Below are positions 52,144 through 60,426 of a stretch of DNA of 64,000 nt, piece by piece. The DNA lies in the NCBI GenBank assembly GCA_964017965.1, contig CAXHNV010000001.1, positions 496,001 to 560,000 on the forward strand. The letters are read 5' to 3'. This stretch comes from UBA2883 sp964017965 (GTDB taxonomy: Bacteria > Cyanobacteriota > Vampirovibrionia > Gastranaerophilales > Gastranaerophilaceae). Made by a program: the position numbers and the translations under genes. Below the pieces are notes generated by a model that was given only the letters and a program-made list of their open reading frames with translations, had not been told where the DNA came from and did no database searches. The first letter of the stretch is position 1, and the number at the start of each line of letters is the position of its first letter.

Positions 52144-52312
52144 TGAAAATCTGAACATTGAAATCTTAGAACTTCATTACGTTCAAGGAATGAGCATAAA
52201 AAAGCTAATCCGAAAATTTAAACAGAAGTTAGGTAAAAGCAGTATTTACAGCATAATATCCGAACACAAGTTGTATAAAGAATACAAAGAGTGGAAGTTG
52301 GGTTTTACATAA
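52118..52312 (+). CDS. Small HTH-like protein
   Basis: A 64-residue basic protein. The segment LNIEILELHYVQGMSIKKLI with a following RKFKQKLG looks like a helix-turn-helix of the kind in sigma-region-4 or transposase-type proteins. It might be a directionality factor for the recombinase. GGAGG lies ahead of the ATG, and it overlaps the HNH gene. Confidence 0.6.
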   Translation: MAKYTLRCNENLNIEILELHYVQGMSIKKLIRKFKQKLGKSSIYSIISEHKLYKEYKEWKLGFT

Positions 52313-52527
52313 CGTCTTTATAACAAGATATATTTAAGTTTTAGCTATTAGTTAATAAAGTTTTGTTAAAAGCATAATAAAAAGCATTTATAAATCCAAT
52401 AATGTCAATTATTTAGCAGATTGAACAAAAGCCATTAACAAAATAGCCTAAATACAAATATGTCAAATGTTATTCACTATTATTAAATATTTACGAAAAG
52501 AGGTGATGTAGTAGTAGAAGAATAGGG

Positions 52528-52556
52528 TTGACATATAGTAGTGTAGATGTTACATG
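52528..52556 (+). promoter_or_regulatory. Possible promoter of the recombinase
   Basis: TTGACA (52528-52533) and TACATG (52551-52556) are spaced by 17 bp, about 40 bp before the small ORF at 52596. The -10 box is weak. The rest of 52313-52595 is AT-rich with nothing else recognised. Confidence 0.4.
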
Positions 52557-52595
52557 AATTATAGTACCTCTATTCAAGAAGATAAGGAATAAAAA

Positions 52596-52691
52596 ATGAA
52601 TACAGAAAATTTTTATGAAATTGATATAAATGACGAGCTATTAAAGTTATCAGAAATAATGGTATGTAAATACCTTGAAAGGCAGGTGTAA
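52596..52691 (+). CDS. 31-codon ORF just before the recombinase
   Basis: An ORF with AAGGA eight bases before its ATG begins MNTENFYEIDINDELLKLSE and stops one base before the recombinase ATG. The ribosome binding site and the tight junction suggest translation coupling or a short leader peptide; no family is known. Confidence 0.5.
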   Translation: MNTENFYEIDINDELLKLSEIMVCKYLERQV

Positions 52692-52692
52692 T

Positions 52693-54189
52693 ATGAAGAA
52701 CTGTATTATTTATACAAGGGTATCTACTAATGAACAAGCAAATAATGGGTTCAGTTTACAAAGACAAAAAGAAGATTGTATTACATTTGCTAAACGCAAT
52801 AATTACAATATTATAGAAGTGTTTGAAGAAAGGGGTGAAAGTGCTAAAACAACTGAAAGACCACAACTTCAATCTTTAATGCAATATTGTTCAAATAAAA
52901 AGAATGGTGTTAAAGCTTTAGTATTATGGAAAATAGACCGTTTATCCAGAAATATGGAAGATTACTATTATCTAAACGCTTTCTTTAATAAACTTGGTAT
53001 AGAGATTCTTTCAGCAACCGAAACTAATGATGATAGTGCAACGGGTAAACTTACAAGAAATTTATTAGGTGCATTTGCACAATTTGAAAACGACCAAAAA
53101 TCAGAACGTGTATTAGCAGGCATGAAACAAGCATTTCTTGAGGGTAAATGGTTATGGAAAGCACCATACGGGTATAAAATGATAAATGGTGATTTATTTC
53201 AAGATGAAGAAAAAGCACCTGTTGTTAAAAGGATTTATGAACTCTTTAATACTGGTTTATACAAACAGTCTCAAATAAGAGAAATACTCAAAAAAGATAA
53301 CATATTTATTAAACCTGGGTTAATGTTTTCTATACTTAGACAAAGTTTATATTGTGGTAAAATGTTTTGCAAAAAAATACACAATGATTATGTTAAAGGT
53401 GATTTTGAACCCATAATTACAGAAGATGAATTTTTAAAAGCACAGGCTCTAATAAGCGGTAATATTGATATGGTTACTTCTTATGTAAGAAACAATCCAG
53501 AATTCCCATTAAAACAGTTTATACGCTGTCCTTTTTGTAATGAGCCGTTAACCGCCAGTAAATCTACTGGTAGCAGAAATAAAAAATATGCTTATTATCA
53601 TTGCTATAACAAAGATTGTCAAACACAGGTTAGAATTCCCAAAAATCAACTTGAAACAATGTTTGTTGATTATCTTAAAGAAATCAAACCAGACAAAAAA
53701 TATAGCGAAGAATTTAAGAAATGTTTGAAAAACTCTTATGACAATGCTGTCAAAAACACTAAAAATAGTCTTACAAAGCTGAACAAAGATTTATCAGATG
53801 TTCAAAACAAAAAAGATAAACTTTTAGATATTTATATAGACGGTAAAATACAAGAAAAAGACTATTTATTCAAATCAGAAAAACTGGATTCAGAAGAAGA
53901 ATACATAAAGCAATGTATAGCACAAACCAGTTTGCCAGATAATGATTTTGAAAAGTGCGTTAATTATGTGTTTAACTCTTTAGAAAATCTTGAAAAGCTA
54001 TGGCTGGAAAGCGATTTAGACACAAAACAACGTTTACAACAACTGGTATTCCCTAAAGGATTAGTATATGAAAATGGTAGTTTTCGAACTGCCTCAAATA
54101 GTTGGTTTTTCACTAAAAAAGGAGGCTTATTGCCTCCTGATTTCAAAATGGTACCCCCAAGCGAATTCGAATCGCTGTCTACACCGTGA
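52693..54189 (+). CDS. Large serine recombinase (integrase)
   Basis: A 498-residue serine recombinase. The catalytic domain has IIYTRVSTNEQ (Ser-11), the LVLWKIDRLSRN block and GAFAQFEND; next is the recombinase DNA-binding domain (KAPYGYKMINGD, SLYCGKMF), a zinc ribbon with CPFC (residues 279-282) and Cys at about 304 and 309, and a coiled coil at about 345-400. It should integrate and excise the element. ATG 52693 is favoured (AGGTG upstream) over TTG 52675. The last 41 bases lie antisense within tRNA-Glu, so its C-terminal residues (PPSEFESLSTP) are encoded by the target site. Confidence 0.93.
   Translation: MKNCIIYTRVSTNEQANNGFSLQRQKEDCITFAKRNNYNIIEVFEERGESAKTTERPQLQSLMQYCSNKKNGVKALVLWKIDRLSRNMEDYYYLNAFFNKLGIEILSATETNDDSATGKLTRNLLGAFAQFENDQKSERVLAGMKQAFLEGKWLWKAPYGYKMINGDLFQDEEKAPVVKRIYELFNTGLYKQSQIREILKKDNIFIKPGLMFSILRQSLYCGKMFCKKIHNDYVKGDFEPIITEDEFLKAQALISGNIDMVTSYVRNNPEFPLKQFIRCPFCNEPLTASKSTGSRNKKYAYYHCYNKDCQTQVRIPKNQLETMFVDYLKEIKPDKKYSEEFKKCLKNSYDNAVKNTKNSLTKLNKDLSDVQNKKDKLLDIYIDGKIQEKDYLFKSEKLDSEEEYIKQCIAQTSLPDNDFEKCVNYVFNSLENLEKLWLESDLDTKQRLQQLVFPKGLVYENGSFRTASNSWFFTKKGGLLPPDFKMVPPSEFESLSTP
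54114..54139 (-). terminator. Intrinsic terminator for tRNA-Glu, inside the recombinase gene
   Basis: On the minus strand GGAGGC / GCCTCC with loop AATAA is followed by a six-T run. It lies just after the tRNA-Glu 3' end and inside the recombinase 3' coding region. It seems to replace the original terminator (42611-42638) displaced by the insertion. Confidence 0.8.
54148..54157. other. Right attachment core of the element, in tRNA-Glu
   Basis: ATGGTACCCC, matching 42642-42651. It spans the tRNA-Glu CCA, discriminator and first acceptor bases, so the tRNA is rebuilt on insertion. Confidence 0.7.
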
Positions 54190-54224
54190 AAGGGTGTTGT
54201 CCTAGGCCTCTAGACGATGGGGGC
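54149..54224 (-). tRNA. tRNA-Glu (TTC)
   Basis: On the minus strand GCCCCCA pairs with TGGGGGT, the D arm is TCGTCTAGAGGCCTAGGA, the anticodon loop is CTTTCAC (anticodon TTC), the T arm has ATTCGAAT, and CCA is encoded. The sequence resembles cyanobacterial tRNA-Glu. It is the insertion target of the element. Confidence 0.96.
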
Positions 54225-54283
54225 TTACTGACATCTTCTATTGTACTAAAACAATTTTCTAAGTCAAGCACTTTTTTTAAAAC

Positions 54284-55597
54284 CTATAAAATGTTTCGCA
54301 ATGTCTCTATTGCCCTGTCTGATAAAATCTTGTTCTTCTCCTTCTTATTCTTCCTAATCTTTTTCGGAATGTCCATTTCCTTAACAATTGCCCAATTAGA
54401 ATTGATAGGCTGAAAATGCTTCTGTACAGGTGAACTGATATAATGTGTCAAAGCGCCCAACATAGTCTCTGTTGGTAATTCCAGTAACTCTTCGCCCCCA
54501 ACAAGTCTCGCCATATTAATACCCGCCAACATACCCGTAGCAATAGATTCCGTATACCCCTCAGTACCCGTAATCTGTCCCGCGAAAAATAAATCCGCTC
54601 GCTTCTTAGTCTGTAAACTTGGCAGCAATACCTCAGGACTATTAACAAACGTATTCCTGTGCATAACCCCGTATCTCATAATGTTAGCGTTCTCTAACCC
54701 GGGTATCAATGAAATTAATTCCTTCTGTGCGCCCCACTTCAAATTAGTCTGGAACCCAACAATATTATACAAAGTCTTCGCTGAATTATCCTGTCTAAGC
54801 TGCACAACAGCATAATTTTCTTCCCCTGTCCGCTTATCAACAAGCCCAACCGGTTTCATAGGTCCAAACCTCAAAGTATCAACACCCCTTGAAGCCAATA
54901 CCTCAACCGGTAAACAAGATTCAAAGAACTTTGCACCCTTCTCAAACTCTTTCAACTCAATCCGCTCAGCATTAATCAAAAACTCATAAAACTTCTCATA
55001 CTGCTCCCGATTCATAGGACAATTGATATAAGACGCCTCACCCTTATCATACCGGCTGGCATAAAACGCCACGTCAAAATCTATACTGTCCTTCTCAATA
55101 ATAGGTGCAATAGCGTCAAAAAAGTGCAAATGCTCCTCTTCTGTAAACCGCTGGATATCCTCAGATAAAACATCACTCGTCAAAGGTCCCGAAGCCATAA
55201 TAGTATACCCCTCAGGTATCTTCTCAACTTCACCCTCCACCACAGTAATATTAGGGTTAGAGCGAATCCTATCACTCACAGTCTTTGAAAACAGTGTCCT
55301 ATCAATAGCCAAAGCGTTCCCCGCAGGAACAGCGCAATCATAAGCAACCTTAATAAGTTCGCCGCCAAGCAGTTCCATTTCCTTCTTCAAAAGTCCGCTC
55401 GCATTAGTAACATCAAACGAACCCAAGCTATTAGAGCAAACAAACTCCGCAAAATCACCGCTAACGTGAGCTCCCGTAGTCTTATTCGGTCTCATCTCAT
55501 ATAATCTAACCTTAACGCCGCGCTTTGCAAGCTGCAGCGCGGCCTCCGAACCTGCCAATCCACCGCCTACTACATTAACTACCTTATCACTATTCAT
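54284..55597 (-). CDS. trmFO: Folate- and FAD-dependent tRNA (uracil-54) methyltransferase
   Basis: A 437-residue flavoprotein that makes ribothymidine at tRNA position 54 using methylene-tetrahydrofolate. It has the FAD-binding VVNVVGGGLAGSEAALQLA, EMRPNKTTGAH, CSNSLGS, the CPMNREQYEKFYEF region, LRFGPMKPVGL, and FAGQITGTEGYTESIATGM. It overlaps the upstream diguanylate cyclase gene by eight bases. Confidence 0.96.
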   Translation of the reverse strand: MNSDKVVNVVGGGLAGSEAALQLAKRGVKVRLYEMRPNKTTGAHVSGDFAEFVCSNSLGSFDVTNASGLLKKEMELLGGELIKVAYDCAVPAGNALAIDRTLFSKTVSDRIRSNPNITVVEGEVEKIPEGYTIMASGPLTSDVLSEDIQRFTEEEHLHFFDAIAPIIEKDSIDFDVAFYASRYDKGEASYINCPMNREQYEKFYEFLINAERIELKEFEKGAKFFESCLPVEVLASRGVDTLRFGPMKPVGLVDKRTGEENYAVVQLRQDNSAKTLYNIVGFQTNLKWGAQKELISLIPGLENANIMRYGVMHRNTFVNSPEVLLPSLQTKKRADLFFAGQITGTEGYTESIATGMLAGINMARLVGGEELLELPTETMLGALTHYISSPVQKHFQPINSNWAIVKEMDIPKKIRKNKKEKNKILSDRAIETLRNIL

Positions 55598-57398
55598 TAT
55601 TCCCTACCTGATTTCTGCCGTTTTCCTTAGCATTATATAAAGCCTGATCGGCATACTCTATCAACTGCTGCGGACTTTCGCCGTTCTCAGGGAACGTAGA
55701 AACCCCCAAACTGATAGTAATCTTAACTTCTTCACTATTAGAAATCTTTAACGGTGTTTGAGCTACAGCATCACAGATTCTTTGTGCGTTAATAAGCGCC
55801 TCTTTCTTAGATGTTTGAGGTAGAATAATACTCATCTCTTCACCGCCGTATCTGCATACATAGTCTGTTGCACGGGTGTTTTTTCTCAAAATCTTTGAAA
55901 CAGTTCTCAATACCTCATCACCGACCTGATGACCGTATTTATCGTTAAACTTTTTAAAGAAATCGATATCCAATATAATAAGCGAAAACTTCTGTTCATA
56001 ACGTTTCGCAGAATCAATCTGTTTTCTGAGAGTATCCTGAAAATATCTGTGGTTATAAAGCTCTGTTAAACCGTCAGTTGTTGCGAGCTTATACTGATGT
56101 TCAAAGTCCTTCGACTTAATCAAATACTTAGTCAGATACGAAATAGCAAACGTTATTAATATAACAAATAACGGTACCACAACCTCTATCCAGAGATTGA
56201 AGAACTTTAACATATAATAAGACGCAAGATAATATGCGCTTGCCAGAAGCACTGTTGAAGTTGTTGCAAATATAGCGGATGTTGATTTAAACACAATAAA
56301 GCTTACAATAAGTACCAGCAACAATATAATCGTTGCACTTACAAACTTTGAAGTGTGTTTTACAAAACTGTTATCAAGCAAATTATTCATATAAGTTGCG
56401 TGAATCTCAACACCCGGATAAATCTTATCAATAGGTACGCTCTTAGTATCAAACAAGCTTGATGCGGTTGTACCGATGAAAACTATCTTATCCTTGAAAT
56501 CGAACCCGTCATTCACTTCGCCTGATTCAATTGATTTAATCAGCTTATAGAACGGAATATTTTTATAAGTCTCCATAGAAGGACCGTACCAGTTTAAAAC
56601 GGCTTCACCTGATGAGGTCAAAGGAATCTTTTTCCCGCCCATTAACAGATTTGAACCCTTATCAACAACAAAATCTTTGCTTGAGTTGTTCAAAATATCG
56701 TTTGCAACAGATAAAGTTAAATGCGGATAGAAATTGTTGTTATAGTAAGCAAACACCGGCACTTTTCTGATAATACCGTCTTCTGAGCGGTTAATATTTA
56801 TCATACCGACTTTTGTATCAGAATCCAAAATCTGAGAGATTATACTACGGCAATTAGTGAACCCGAAGTTAGTCTTAAAATCAACCTTAGACCTGTTTTC
56901 AACGTTAACCGCTAACCTTTCGGGAAGTTCAACCGGTGTTCTGACTTCATAAGACTGATTATCAAAGTTTATCGCTGTATAAATATTTTTATACTTAGCC
57001 ATTGTATCTGCTAATCTTGTATCAGCAGCGGGGTTTGACTTAAAGGACTTTATAAACATCAAATCAAACACAACGGCTTTTGGGTTATCCTGTTCTAATC
57101 TATCAATAATCTTTGCGTAAACATCTCTTGAGATAGGCCATTCGCCGTATTTGTCAAGTATATATTCATAACTTCCGTCATCGATTGCCACAATAACAAT
57201 ATCTTTGCTCGGTTTCAGATGTCGGTGTTTTACAAGCAGTGATTGGCGATAGTCAAACGATTTGTTCTCTGAATCGTTAAAGAAATTAACTATCATTTTG
57301 TTGTTTGCAAGCATAAAAATTATGAACAATATTGACGCTGTGATTAAGAAATATGCAAGATAATCAAACAGCTTTTGTTTTGATAAGTATTTTTTCAA
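55590..57398 (-). CDS. CHASE2-GGDEF diguanylate cyclase
   Basis: A 602-residue membrane enzyme that makes cyclic di-GMP. An N-terminal helix is followed by an extracytoplasmic CHASE2 sensor (about 45-335; KDIVIVAIDDGSYEYI, VFDLMF, FKDKIVFIGTTA), three membrane helices (about 345-430) and a C-terminal GGDEF domain. The active site is RYGGEEM (GGEEF type) and an inhibitory RxxD site (RATD) lies five residues upstream, so product inhibition is expected. No EAL or PilZ gene is in the window. It starts two bases after the small gene upstream. Confidence 0.94.
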   Translation of the reverse strand: MKKYLSKQKLFDYLAYFLITASILFIIFMLANNKMIVNFFNDSENKSFDYRQSLLVKHRHLKPSKDIVIVAIDDGSYEYILDKYGEWPISRDVYAKIIDRLEQDNPKAVVFDLMFIKSFKSNPAADTRLADTMAKYKNIYTAINFDNQSYEVRTPVELPERLAVNVENRSKVDFKTNFGFTNCRSIISQILDSDTKVGMININRSEDGIIRKVPVFAYYNNNFYPHLTLSVANDILNNSSKDFVVDKGSNLLMGGKKIPLTSSGEAVLNWYGPSMETYKNIPFYKLIKSIESGEVNDGFDFKDKIVFIGTTASSLFDTKSVPIDKIYPGVEIHATYMNNLLDNSFVKHTSKFVSATIILLLVLIVSFIVFKSTSAIFATTSTVLLASAYYLASYYMLKFFNLWIEVVVPLFVILITFAISYLTKYLIKSKDFEHQYKLATTDGLTELYNHRYFQDTLRKQIDSAKRYEQKFSLIILDIDFFKKFNDKYGHQVGDEVLRTVSKILRKNTRATDYVCRYGGEEMSIILPQTSKKEALINAQRICDAVAQTPLKISNSEEVKITISLGVSTFPENGESPQQLIEYADQALYNAKENGRNQVGNNE

Positions 57399-57400
57399 GA

Positions 57401-57568
57401 TTACACCTCATTATTTTTAAAAGATATAGTATTTATTTTATTAGAAACATTATTATTAACAAAATCTTTTTCAAAACTATTGTTAAAAGCCTTAAGAATT
57501 TCGGTTGTTGTACGTAATTCATCGGGGTTCAATAAAAATTTCAATAAACAATCTTCGTTCAAACTCAT
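57401..57568 (-). CDS. Small protein upstream of the diguanylate cyclase
   Basis: A 55-residue polar protein (MSLNEDCLLKFLLNPDELR at the start; ends TISFKNNEV). ATG 57568 has AGGAAG upstream; a longer frame to 57610 has none. It ends two bases before the cyclase start, so the pair is co-transcribed. Family unknown. Confidence 0.55.
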   Translation of the reverse strand: MSLNEDCLLKFLLNPDELRTTTEILKAFNNSFEKDFVNNNVSNKINTISFKNNEV

Positions 57569-57660
57569 AATAATCTTCCTATAAATATACCGTTTTGAGA
57601 TAGACGGCATTCAAATTTGAAAGATTAATATAATCTGCAAAAATAGTATAATTACATTAG

Positions 57661-57691
57661 AAAAAATAAAACTTCTGAAATTTCAGAAGTT
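57661..57691 (-). terminator. Intrinsic terminator of the coiled-coil gene
   Basis: A perfect palindrome ACTTCTGAAA / TTTCAGAAGT (57671-57690) is followed on the minus strand by a T-rich run (57670-57661). It lies 33 bases after the stop at 57724. Confidence 0.85.
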
Positions 57692-57723
57692 AATAATCCA
57701 ACTTTATCTGTTTTTATAAGAAC

Positions 57724-58284
57724 TTACATTTCAACATAATTATTAGGGTCGACGCTTGAGCGTTGGCGTTCTAATTGAACCTGCCCGCTTTTAACAATTT
57801 GTTGTAACTGGTTTAAATTTTGTTCTAAGTTAGCAAGTACGTTTTCGGCATAAACACTTGCGCCTTCTTTAGTACGGTTAACTTCTTCACGAGCTTGAAT
57901 ACGAATAGCGTCTGCTTCTTCCATAGCTTTTCTTTTAAGCTCTTCACAATCAGCAATAACTTGTTCTTGAAACTCTTTTGCTTTTCTTTGTACTTCTTGA
58001 AGAAGAACAGATTCGCTAAGAAGTTTTGCAGCTTCTGCTTGAGCGTCTGCAATCATTTTTTGAGCACGTTGTTGTGCTTCCATTTGCATTTCATCACAGT
58101 GTTTCAGTAACGATTTAGCGTTTTGAACCTCGGTTGGTAATGATGCGTAGATACTATCTACCAAAGATTCAACGGTATCACGTTTTACAACAACAAGATA
58201 GTTTGACAGTAAAGGAAAACCTCTATCCAGAACCGCTTCCAGTTCTGATAATAAACTATATATGTTACTTTGTTGTGAAGCCAT
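57724..58284 (-). CDS. Coiled-coil protein, DivIVA/ATP-synthase-b-like
   Basis: A 186-residue protein. The N-terminal 50 residues (IYSLLSELEAVLDRGFPLLS) are followed by a long Ala/Glu/Gln-rich coiled coil (about 60-170; AQQRAQKMIADAQAEAAKLL, EELKRKAMEEADAIRIQARE). Such proteins are often annotated DivIVA-like or F-type b-like; it lacks a membrane helix, which argues against subunit b. It may organise division or polar structures. It is monocistronic. Confidence 0.75.
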   Translation of the reverse strand: MASQQSNIYSLLSELEAVLDRGFPLLSNYLVVVKRDTVESLVDSIYASLPTEVQNAKSLLKHCDEMQMEAQQRAQKMIADAQAEAAKLLSESVLLQEVQRKAKEFQEQVIADCEELKRKAMEEADAIRIQAREEVNRTKEGASVYAENVLANLEQNLNQLQQIVKSGQVQLERQRSSVDPNNYVEM

Positions 58285-58407
58285 AAAATTACTCCTGACA
58301 TGTCTTTTACAATCATATTACGACAAAACCCATATTAAAGTCAAATATTAAAAATAAATATGTATTTTCGTTACAAAAGCGTGTATAATATTTAGCAAAG
58401 GTGGGAT

Positions 58408-59550
58408 ATGAAAAAGTTATTTGCCATATTTATATCTATAATGTTTTGTTTCAGCAATATTGCGTGTTACGCTGATGTTTTGCGCGGAAGCGTAATGGAG
58501 ACGGTTGAACAACAATTGCCGAAAGACACTTTTACCGGTGAATACAAAAAGATTGATGAAAAACAGGTTATCGAGCTTACTGTTGACAAAGTAATCGATA
58601 CCAATTTTTCGATAGAAGGTGATGAGTTCTTTGCGAAGGTAACCAATGATGTGGGCAAAAACGGTGTTGTCTTGCCAAAGGGAACTGTTGCACACGGGGT
58701 AATTTATCAGACTAAAGAAGCGAAACGTCTGGGTAGAAACGGCACAATATCGTTAAATTTTGATTATTTAATAACTCCTGACGGCAGGAAGATTCCAATT
58801 GAAGGCGGGATGAGTACGAAGCTTAACCCTGTAAAAGAGTTCGGTAAGATTGTAGCGACCGATATTGGATATACTACTGTCGGCGGTGTGGTCGGCGGTT
58901 GGTACGCGCTTAATCTGTTCGGGATAGAAGCGGCTATTGCTTCTCAGGGTTACACTGTTGCGGGTGGGGTGGCTATCGGCGGAACAGTAGGGCTTGCTAT
59001 GTCACTATGGCGAAAAGGTAAGAATGCGCTTATTACCCCGGGCGATCAGATTAAAATCAGGTTAAAGACTTCTGTTACGCTTCCGGTTTATAAGGATGAG
59101 GCGCTTGTTCAGGAAGAGTTGAACTATGACGGGTTTAATGTAGCTATTACCAATGTTGAATACGAAAAAGACCCGTTTGGTGAACCTAATACAATTACAC
59201 TTACCCTAAGAATAGAGAACCTTTCAGATAAAACATTCTCAGGCATGGATATCACTTTGAGCAACGAGTTTAATCAGGTTTTTTACCCGTCTGTATTCGG
59301 GAACACAAACCTTATGTTTGAACAGATAAAAGTCGGGGACAGACTTATCGGTAAGATTTCGTTTTCTGTTCACGATGTCAAAGGTACGTACTGGTTGAGT
59401 TTCAAAGACAGGATGACAAAGAAAGAGCTTGTCAAACTCTCTATCGACAACGCTTATAAAGGGGTATCAAATCGTACAAAACGAAAAAACGAACGTGCAC
59501 GTAAGAAAAAGGCTAACTTTTACAGAAGTCGTGATTTAGATTTAGATTAG
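58408..59550 (+). CDS. Exported protein with a VirB10/TrbI-like stretch
   Basis: A 380-residue protein with a signal peptide (LFAIFISIMFCFSNIACYA). Residues 90-130 (VVLPKGTVAHGVIYQTKEAK, then NFDYLITPDGRKIPIEG) resemble the beta-barrel-type region of TrbI/VirB10-like proteins. A Gly-rich hydrophobic segment (YTTVGGVVGGWYALNLFG) follows, then a beta-sandwich domain at about 240-345 (TLTLRIENLSDKTFSGMD), and a very basic C-terminus. AAGGTGGG precedes the ATG. It may be an envelope-spanning structural protein; the similarity is by eye only. Confidence 0.7.
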   Translation: MKKLFAIFISIMFCFSNIACYADVLRGSVMETVEQQLPKDTFTGEYKKIDEKQVIELTVDKVIDTNFSIEGDEFFAKVTNDVGKNGVVLPKGTVAHGVIYQTKEAKRLGRNGTISLNFDYLITPDGRKIPIEGGMSTKLNPVKEFGKIVATDIGYTTVGGVVGGWYALNLFGIEAAIASQGYTVAGGVAIGGTVGLAMSLWRKGKNALITPGDQIKIRLKTSVTLPVYKDEALVQEELNYDGFNVAITNVEYEKDPFGEPNTITLTLRIENLSDKTFSGMDITLSNEFNQVFYPSVFGNTNLMFEQIKVGDRLIGKISFSVHDVKGTYWLSFKDRMTKKELVKLSIDNAYKGVSNRTKRKNERARKKKANFYRSRDLDLD

Positions 59551-60351
59551 TGGCGGTTTTTTGCCTGCCATGTTGTTAAAGTTGCTGCTGTTCTTGCGGT
59601 CTTTACCGAGTTTACCCTTATCAATCGAACTTATAGTGTCAAAAAACGTTGGTGTACCTACTGTTTTTGATATCTGAAAATGGATAACATTAGCTGTGTT
59701 CAAATAATCCGACAGCTTGTCGTACCACTCATCTGCTTCACCGTAAGGGGTCTGCATATTGATTAGTTCATCAACGTTTTTGTTCAGAGTTGTAAGCTTT
59801 GCAAGCGCCATTTTTACATCTTGATTGTTGTTGAAACTCTTTGAGACCTTTGATAATATTTTGTTTGAAACGAAGTTCCTGACCTTTGCAACAGCTTTCG
59901 TTAAAATCGTTGGTTTTGAGCTGAGAAGACCGGTTATATCTTCAGAAAGCTTTGTAGTAATATCCGCATTACCGTAGTTTTCCTGTAATTTGCGCAGCTC
60001 GTTTTGCAAAGAATGTTTGCGCATTGTCAAAATATCGACTTTTTGCAAATCGTTTATACTCTTAGCATTCAAAATATCGTTATCAAGCGACCGAATACGT
60101 TGCTCAAGCGTATTTATCCGGTATTCCGTTTTGAAGTTATCGTCTTCAATATCCTGATAAGCTTCGTTTTCTAACAGGGCAGAATCCATAGCGTTCAAAC
60201 GCGTTGAAGAAGGAACGCTCACTTTCTTTTCAACAGGTTGTTCTGTGTTCTCCTGCTGTTGTGATGTTGGTTTTGGCGCAGAAAGATTGTTATGCGCGTT
60301 AACAAGCGCAGAACTGACATTACCTATTTTGTTTTGATAATTATCTGCCAT
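59542..60351 (-). CDS. Helical hypothetical protein
   Basis: A 269-residue soluble, mostly helical protein. The N-terminal 60 residues are polar and disordered (Gln, Ser, Pro-rich), then comes a coiled coil (TEYRINTLEQRIRSLDNDIL, about 80-150), another helical region and a basic tail ending MAGKKPPLI. No known domain. The end overlaps the convergent exported-protein gene by nine bases. Confidence 0.65.
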   Translation of the reverse strand: MADNYQNKIGNVSSALVNAHNNLSAPKPTSQQQENTEQPVEKKVSVPSSTRLNAMDSALLENEAYQDIEDDNFKTEYRINTLEQRIRSLDNDILNAKSINDLQKVDILTMRKHSLQNELRKLQENYGNADITTKLSEDITGLLSSKPTILTKAVAKVRNFVSNKILSKVSKSFNNNQDVKMALAKLTTLNKNVDELINMQTPYGEADEWYDKLSDYLNTANVIHFQISKTVGTPTFFDTISSIDKGKLGKDRKNSSNFNNMAGKKPPLI

Positions 60352-60426
60352 AAACTCTAAAAAATATAGTACTACACAATAGTTATAGCATATTTTTTAT
60401 CAGGCAAGTTCAGTTATATGTATGAT

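Larger units (their letters stand above)
42642..54157. mobile_element. Integrative element with serine recombinase at tRNA-Glu
   Basis: This 11.5-kb block has ATGGTACCCC at both ends (42642-42651 and 54148-54157), a large serine recombinase at the right end, and visibly higher AT content than the flanks. The right end lies in the CCA/acceptor end of tRNA-Glu, whose sequence is kept complete. It holds 14 clear protein genes, mostly without housekeeping function: recombination, a MerR-controlled envelope operon, and KAP/HEPN genes. No replication, conjugation or phage structural genes are recognised, so it may be a satellite or a mobilisable island. Confidence 0.82.
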
